Assembly (NCBI GenBank): GCA_001953115.1
Contig: LSSL01002711.1
Span: forward strand, 1-27,751
Direction: 5' to 3'
DNA: 27,751 bases
Source of the DNA: Smittium mucronatum
Lineage: Eukaryota > Kickxellomycota > Harpellomycetes > Harpellales > Legeriomycetaceae
Shown here in pieces: positions 23,575 to 27,751 of the stretch (positions within the stretch are counted from its first letter, which is position 1; each line of letters opens with the position of its first letter). The notes under the pieces are model-generated. The model saw only the letters and a list, made by a program, of their open reading frames with translations. It did not search any database and had not been told where the DNA came from. Position numbers and translations under genes: made by a program.

Positions 23575-24151
23575 TTAACCCTTTCAGGGGCTAAATTTTT
23601 ATATAAATTTTTTTGAAATGTGCAAGGGATATTATATAATATGATAGGTTGCTATAGGTCAATTACATAAGATTCAGTTTTCCGAAATTAAATTTGAAAA
23701 TAAAAACGATACTTTCCGTACAATATGGTCTTTTTTAACATTTAAACTATAAACCTTGATTACTGTAGTGTATTATTAGTCAAAAATAATCGAGTTCAAA
23801 CAAATAAATGTAGATAAAAATGACATTTTCTGGGCAGATAGTGCATTTTTTTACATTTAAACTGTAAAATTATTTTTTCAGCAAAGTTAATTTGCCATAT
23901 TAACAATAGAAATTTACCAATGCGATTGTCAGCATCTAATTAATAAATGTTTATTTTTTTATAATTCTATTTCAGCAATATCTTTTAACTGGTCATCACT
24001 TTTTTTATTTGTAATACAACATTATAAATGCATTTTAAAGATGCGATTCTATTTACTTTTGATACCGTAATGATTTGATTTATTGGCTCTATTGACTTTT
24101 GGGGACTTTACTTTGAAGCCATTTTTGTACACCCTGCCCTTAAAGGGTTAA
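23575..24151. mobile_element. TTAA-bounded element, copy D (577 bp)
   Basis: TTAACCCTTTCAGGGGC opens at 23575 and GCCCTTAAAGGGTTAA closes at 24151, giving inverted termini with duplicated TTAA. In reverse complement the right end (GTACAAAAATGGCTT) matches the left end of the adjacent copy E (GTACAAAAAATGGCTT), so it belongs to the same family with a longer interior. The interior holds a partial internal duplication: ACATTTAAACTATAAA near 23738 and ACATTTAAACTGTAAA near 23852. No transposase frame is visible, so it is non-autonomous. Confidence 0.8.
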
Positions 24152-24579
24152 CCCTTTCAGGGGCCATGGTACAAAAAATGGCTTTCACTTTTCGTTCAAT
24201 GTTATAATTAGTTTAATATTATTTGTGTACCATTGGGTTGATCATGCATTTGGGCAAATTAGAATTGTAACTATGGCAGATTCTTAGACACACCAGGCGT
24301 TTTACTTATAAGAGTTTCTTATTTTATTTTTAATAAAAATATGATTACTAATTAGCTTATTTTTATAAATTAAAATCAAATTGTAGCAAATAATATTAGG
24401 AAAAATCTAAATTAGGCAATTTTGCCACAATTTTGAAAAATATACATGGTTATTAATCCAAAAGCATAACTAAGAGAATATGTCACAAGACTTATAGGAA
24501 AAAAGCGTCTGGTCTTGAAAAGAATCTCCCATATACACAAATAGGGGCAAAGCAAAAATTTGGGCCCTGAAAGGGTTAA
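24148..24579 (+). mobile_element. TTAA-bounded MITE, copy E (432 bp including a nested insert)
   Basis: It begins TTAACCCTTTCAGGGGCC, sharing its first TTAA with the end of copy D, and ends GGGCCCTGAAAGGGTTAA at 24579. The outer parts match copy B in reverse complement on both sides: GGTACAAAAAATG and ACCATTGGGTTGATCAT on the left, CAAATAGGGGCAAAG on the right. Removing the 260-bp nested insert and its extra TA leaves 172 bp, essentially the 171 bp of copies A and B. Confidence 0.9.
24272..24533. mobile_element. TA-flanked MITE nested in copy E
   Basis: Inverted repeats of about 40 bp lie at 24274-24313 (TGGCAGATTCTTAGACACAC, then CAGGCGTTTT) and 24491-24531 (reverse complement TGGGAGATTCTTTTCAAGAC, then CAGACGCTTTT), both followed by TATAAG on the inner side. 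They are bordered by TA at 24272-24273 and 24532-24533. The uninterrupted sister copy B has a single TA at the corresponding place (GCAAGTATATGCAAATAGG against GTAACTA...TATACACAAATAGG here). TA duplication and this size point to a non-autonomous Tc1/mariner-type element. Its termini differ from those of the 2783-4932 element, so it had another driver. Confidence 0.85.
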
Positions 24580-25865
24580 GGAGATATTTAGTTGTCAAAA
24601 CATGTCTTCTCTAATTTTCTATTTTTCATTAACCAGCAAATAATCTTCTGTTGTTACAACAAGTTTTAGTGTGCAAAAATCCTCTGGTGATAAAAAATAG
24701 ATTTCCAAAAATATAAATGTCTCGTATTTGAATATCTATTTTTTACTTATTGATTAATAAAATATAGCGAATTAAAATAATGAAATATATATAATTTTTA
24801 TTTTTGACCAATAATAAGATTCCGTTGTTACAGCACTGGTTCAAAGGTATAAATAAACTGGGGCCCTATTTGAATTCATATGTTATTGCTGATAAAATTA
24901 TTGGCTTACCTAATTAAAGGTATATTAGTGGGCTGTTTATTTTACATAGTCAATATGTGTAATGGATGTTAGCTTTAAGCAAAAATATTTTAGTCATAAT
25001 TATCAATTATTATAACCCTGCTTTTTTCCAAATTATTTATTCGCTGAAAAAATATCCGTAAACTATCATGCTTTCTTTATAGGAAGTTGATAAAAATTAA
25101 ATGGGATTGCCACTCTCAAAAAGAATCTCAAATCTGCGATACCCTCAGCATGGAATGTAGAATGAAATAGGAAATCAGAGCCATTTTATTCGTAAGAATA
25201 ATAGTTTCAAGATTTCAATGGGTTGAGTCAAAAACCAAATAAGATTTATAAGATACATCAAAAAAAAGAGTCCATTTCCTATTCTTTCCAGCTTATTAGC
25301 TATCAATCCCTGATTTCTATTAATACTTGAAGGGAATAAATAGTTATATTACTTTCAGCAGGAAAGTTAGTGAGAGTGGTTGGTACTCAACTCAGGGCAT
25401 GATTTATCGGTTTAACCCTTTTTATAAGCTACAATTCAATCGAAGTTTATTTTTTTTTAAAATAGTCATTTCAAAATATATGTAAGATTTTATTTTATCG
25501 TAATTTTGCATATATTATTGGTTGTTTTCTCCATACAACTAACTATTTGCAAACAGTTTACATAATAAATTATAATTAGACAAATTTGTAATTTGCGATT
25601 TATTAATAGAATGACCAACCAGACGAAGCTTATTTCATCATTTATTAGTAGATATCAATAATATGAGGGTATATTAATTTCGAAATTACCAAATTTCTAT
25701 ACTAAAAACTAGATAATTTAATAAGCTATTTTTATAGTCAAATAACGTGTTTTTATTATCCACCTCCCATTAATTGGTGGATTGATTAGTTGTATATGCC
25801 ATCATAAGAGCAGCATTTTTTTTAAAAAAGTTCTTGATTATGGAATAGTGGCAAAATAGATATCC
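24580..25865. other. Intergenic region upstream of the protease gene
   Basis: No gene is recognised. Base composition is less extreme than before. A diverged direct repeat occurs at 24631-24660 and 24806-24834 (both with CTTCTGTTGTTACA or ATTCCGTTGTTACA). A lone TTAACCCTTTTT at 25412-25423 resembles one MITE terminus but has no partner. Distal promoter elements of the protease could lie here, but none can be named. Confidence 0.5.
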
Positions 25866-25875
25866 TATATAAATA
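25866..25875 (+). promoter_or_regulatory. Possible TATA box of the protease gene
   Basis: TATATAAATA lies about 170 bp upstream of the ATG and is flanked by less A+T-rich DNA (ATCC before, GGATTATGG after). If used, it would give a 5' leader of roughly 135 nt. TATA-like strings are common in this DNA; another, ACTATAAAG, lies at 26012-26020 only about 20 bp before the ATG. The assignment is tentative. Confidence 0.3.
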
Positions 25876-26036
25876 GGATTATGGCTAACCACTGGGAGAA
25901 TGATGTAAAATTTCCATTCATTTGCATCTTTTCCACATTCATAGCGAAATAACGCATATATCTGATATTACATATAGATATATTTATCGAATATTCATTA
26001 ACATTGCATAACACTATAAAGTAGTTAGTCACGAAA

Positions 26037-26930
26037 ATGCACGCCGCTCCAATTTCAACCTTTTTGCTTGCCCTTTCTGGGATGGTCTCGGCTAAATATG
26101 GATTTTCATACAGCGAAGATGATTTCAGAGATTCTGGAATGAGAATGTATACTAAAGTTATCAATGGAAAGATTACTGGGACCAATTATTACCCTTTTAT
26201 TTCTCAGCTTTTTAGAACTGATGATGGTGGTTCCAATTTCAGCTTTGAATGCACTGGGTCTCTTATTGGGTCACAATACGTTGTTACTGCTGCTCATTGT
26301 GTTCACTACAGCGACAGAACCATTATGCCAGCAAAAGCTTTCGGACTTATGATTGGTAGTGCTGAATTAGCTACTGCAGACGATGTCCAGGATTTTTATA
26401 ATGTTACTGATATTTATGTTGATGGTTACAGAACTGAATCAGCAAATGATATCGCTATTCTTAAACTTGATCGCGAAGTTCTCCCCACTGTAGCTACTCC
26501 TGTCAAAATATACCCATACCAGGTTACTTCTAGCTTGCCCGTCGAAGTAGCAGGTTTTGGAATTACAAAACTAGACTCTACTGACTTGTCTCAAGAGCTC
26601 ATGAGAGCCTTGGTATCTGTATCTAATAGCACTCAGTGCGAAGACTTCAACTCAAGTTGGGACAATAATTCTGGGCCTCTAATTTGCTCTATTAATGAAA
26701 ATGGAAACGATTCCTGCAAAGGTGACTCCGGTGGTCCATTGGTTGCTAAGCTTAATGGAGAGCGTACTCTTGTTGGAATTACCAGCTGGGGTGTCAATAT
26801 GGACTTTACCAATCCTTCACAATGTGGGAATAACACTATCTCATACTACGTAAGAGCAGCTAACTTTGCCAAATGGGCCGCTTCTACCATGGGCGTGGAT
26901 TATACCACTGTTATTCAGCTTAAAGATTAG
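26037..26930 (+). CDS. Secreted trypsin-like serine protease (S1 family), 297 aa
   Basis: This is an intact single-exon S1 (chymotrypsin-fold) protease. Residues 1-19 form a signal peptide ending VSA. A short propeptide runs to Lys40, followed by VINGKITG, the activation-site form of the usual IVGG, so cleavage after Lys40 would give a 257-residue mature enzyme. The catalytic triad is His87 (TAAHC), Asp138 (NDIAILKL) and Ser231 (GDSGGPL). Asp225, six residues before Ser231, is the S1-pocket Asp that gives trypsin specificity for Lys/Arg, supported by SWG at 250-252. Six Cys (72-88, 201-217, 227-263) match the three conserved disulfides. Sequons at Asn67, 122, 197, 205, 210, 224 and 265 suggest glycosylation. 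The ATG has A at -3 and begins the signal peptide directly. Likely role: extracellular protein digestion; the substrate is not known. Its base composition is far less A+T-rich than the flanks. Overlapping frames on both strands are shadows. Confidence 0.97.
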   Translation: MHAAPISTFLLALSGMVSAKYGFSYSEDDFRDSGMRMYTKVINGKITGTNYYPFISQLFRTDDGGSNFSFECTGSLIGSQYVVTAAHCVHYSDRTIMPAKAFGLMIGSAELATADDVQDFYNVTDIYVDGYRTESANDIAILKLDREVLPTVATPVKIYPYQVTSSLPVEVAGFGITKLDSTDLSQELMRALVSVSNSTQCEDFNSSWDNNSGPLICSINENGNDSCKGDSGGPLVAKLNGERTLVGITSWGVNMDFTNPSQCGNNTISYYVRAANFAKWAASTMGVDYTTVIQLKD

Positions 26931-27190
26931 TTTTTACTTCTCTTTGCATTAAATATATTATGTTTAAAGTCTTTCATTTAAAGTTTTAAATTACTCGATT
27001 TCGTTTTGTTTTTTTTGTAAAAATCGCTCTTTTCTACTTTTTGCCACATCATTTAAATTTAATGGTTGTTTATATATTTGAATGTCCGATGTGCTGTACA
27101 TATTGATGTTAAGGAGTACATTAGTTTGGGATATCGACTGCACTTTCTCATGAATTTGTCTGATAAATTCTTGTTACAAACTACCCTCTA
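26931..27190. other. 3' flank of the protease gene
   Basis: The stop TAG (26928-26930) is followed by a T-rich stretch and ATTAAATATATTATG near 26948, which could act in 3'-end formation; no canonical AATAAA is close by. From about 27120 the composition changes toward that of the LINE fragment downstream, so its 5' part may already be present here but is unreadable. Confidence 0.4.
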
Positions 27191-27382
27191 TCGGGCTCGA
27201 AAAATCTATTAAATACGCCATTGGATTTCATTCAGTATTGCTGTCCAGCCTCACCTATACTCTTCGATTTCTATATTAACGATCTTTTCAAGGGCGTCCA
27301 AGGCGTACATGTCCCTGGTATCACCTCTAGGATACCTGGTCTGCTTTTTGCCGATGACGCCGTACTATTGGCCGAACTCTAA
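27191..27382 (+). pseudogene. LINE (non-LTR retrotransposon) reverse transcriptase fragment
   Basis: The frame from 27224 to the TAA at 27380-27382 encodes 52 residues including CPASPILFDFYINDLF and GLLFADDAVLLAEL. These are the QGCP.SP..F..YIND block and the catalytic FADD block of non-LTR retrotransposon reverse transcriptases, at their normal mutual spacing. Just upstream, in another frame, KSIKYAIGFH (about 27204-27233) is the preceding segment, so a frameshift lies near 27231 where Gly of QGCP would be. Only part of the palm domain remains: no endonuclease or C-terminal domain is visible, and the frame stops right after AEL, 10 bp before the 156-bp duplication. The copy is dead. The clade cannot be assigned from this length. 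Confidence 0.88.
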
Positions 27383-27391
27383 AAACTTGGG

Positions 27392-27547
27392 CTCTCTCTC
27401 TCTCCTTTAGATTTTTTTATTTGAATTAGCCAATAAAATTTCTGAATTCCATTACCAAAAAAAAAAGTTTATTTCTATTTCCATTTTTTATATTATCGAC
27501 ACTAAGCCAGCTGCTTAAAGCTGACCAGATAGTACCAGAGAGCTGTA
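27392..27547 (+). repeat. 156-bp tandem duplication, first unit
   Basis: The unit runs from (CT)6CCTTTAG through an A10 tract to AGAGAGCTGTA and is directly followed by the second unit at 27548. The two agree apart from one CT unit and two A residues, which cancel so that both are 156 bp. It directly follows the truncated reverse transcriptase frame. No coding motif is recognised in it. Confidence 0.95.
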
Positions 27548-27703
27548 CTCTCTCTCTCTCTCCTTTAGATTTTTTTATTTGAATTAGCCAATAAAATTTC
27601 TGAATTCCATTACCAAAAAAAAGTTTATTTCTATTTCCATTTTTTATATTATCGACACTAAGCCAGCTGCTTAAAGCTGACCAGATAGTACCAGAGAGCT
27701 GTA
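27548..27703 (+). repeat. 156-bp tandem duplication, second unit
   Basis: This unit begins (CT)7CCTTTAG, has an A8 tract where the first unit has A10, and ends at the same GAGAGCTGTA. After it the sequence becomes unique (TATTGTATACAGGC) to the window end. The polymorphic CT and A tracts, with otherwise identical sequence, indicate a recent duplication. Confidence 0.95.
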
Positions 27704-27751
27704 TATTGTATACAGGCTATCTGTACTTAGTGATTATCAATAACTAAACGC

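Noticed and set aside
25108..25380. Weak inverted similarity (CCACTCTCA at about 25109 and TGAGAGTGG at about 25371; ATAGGAAAT and ATTTCCTAT inside)
   Set aside because: Spacing of the inner and outer matches is inconsistent between sides and no target duplication is visible, so it was not called a MITE.
25412..25423. TTAACCCTTTTT as another MITE end
   Set aside because: Only the first bases match the family terminus, the interior does not match any copy, and no GGGTTAA partner follows.
25865..26836. Frames overlapping the protease (25865-26185 minus, 26164-26352 plus, 26633-26836 minus)
   Set aside because: They are shadows of, or run into, the 297-residue protease frame that has all catalytic motifs.

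Overview
The window looks like nuclear DNA of an extremely A+T-rich eukaryote. It holds one clearly intact protein gene, an intronless secreted trypsin-like serine protease at 26037-26930. Almost everything else is intergenic DNA filled with eukaryote-type transposon remains: Tc1/mariner-type DDE transposase fossils with TA borders, a family of short elements bounded by TTAA (piggyBac-like), and a LINE reverse transcriptase fragment. No operons, bacterial ribosome-binding sites or bacterial genes are visible. An A+T-rich early-diverging fungus, for example an insect-associated zygomycete lineage, would fit a compact secreted trypsin in such DNA, but this placement is inference. Other eukaryotes, including invertebrates, cannot be excluded.

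Layout. Positions 1-104 are the end of a 21-bp tandem array. 105-2782 is A+T-rich DNA without a recognisable gene. 2783-4932 is a decayed Tc1/mariner-type element with terminal inverted repeats of about 225 bp that contain spaced direct repeats (IR/DR design) and a minus-strand transposase pseudogene. 5426-5994 is a cluster of three TTAA-bounded MITEs, two of which share a TTAA. 5995-9568 has no recognised gene. 9570-12714 is a striking palindrome: two 904-bp arms, differing at one position by eye, around a 1339-bp spacer with a decayed plus-strand transposase. The arms are bordered by TA and carry outward-facing transposase C-terminal remains. 12716-23130 is about 10 kb of very A+T-rich DNA with only simple repeats and short chance reading frames. 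23575-24579 is a second TTAA-MITE cluster: a 577-bp copy and a 432-bp copy share one TTAA, and the 432-bp copy is interrupted by a different, TA-flanked MITE. 24580-26036 leads to the protease gene, with a TATA-like box at 25866. After the gene come a LINE reverse transcriptase fragment (about 27191-27382) and a perfectly abutting 156-bp tandem duplication (27392-27703).

Functionally, only the protease can be expected to make a working protein. The transposases all carry stops or frameshifts, and the MITEs are non-coding. The window therefore records successive transposon insertions, some of whose order can be read, beside a single expressed gene.
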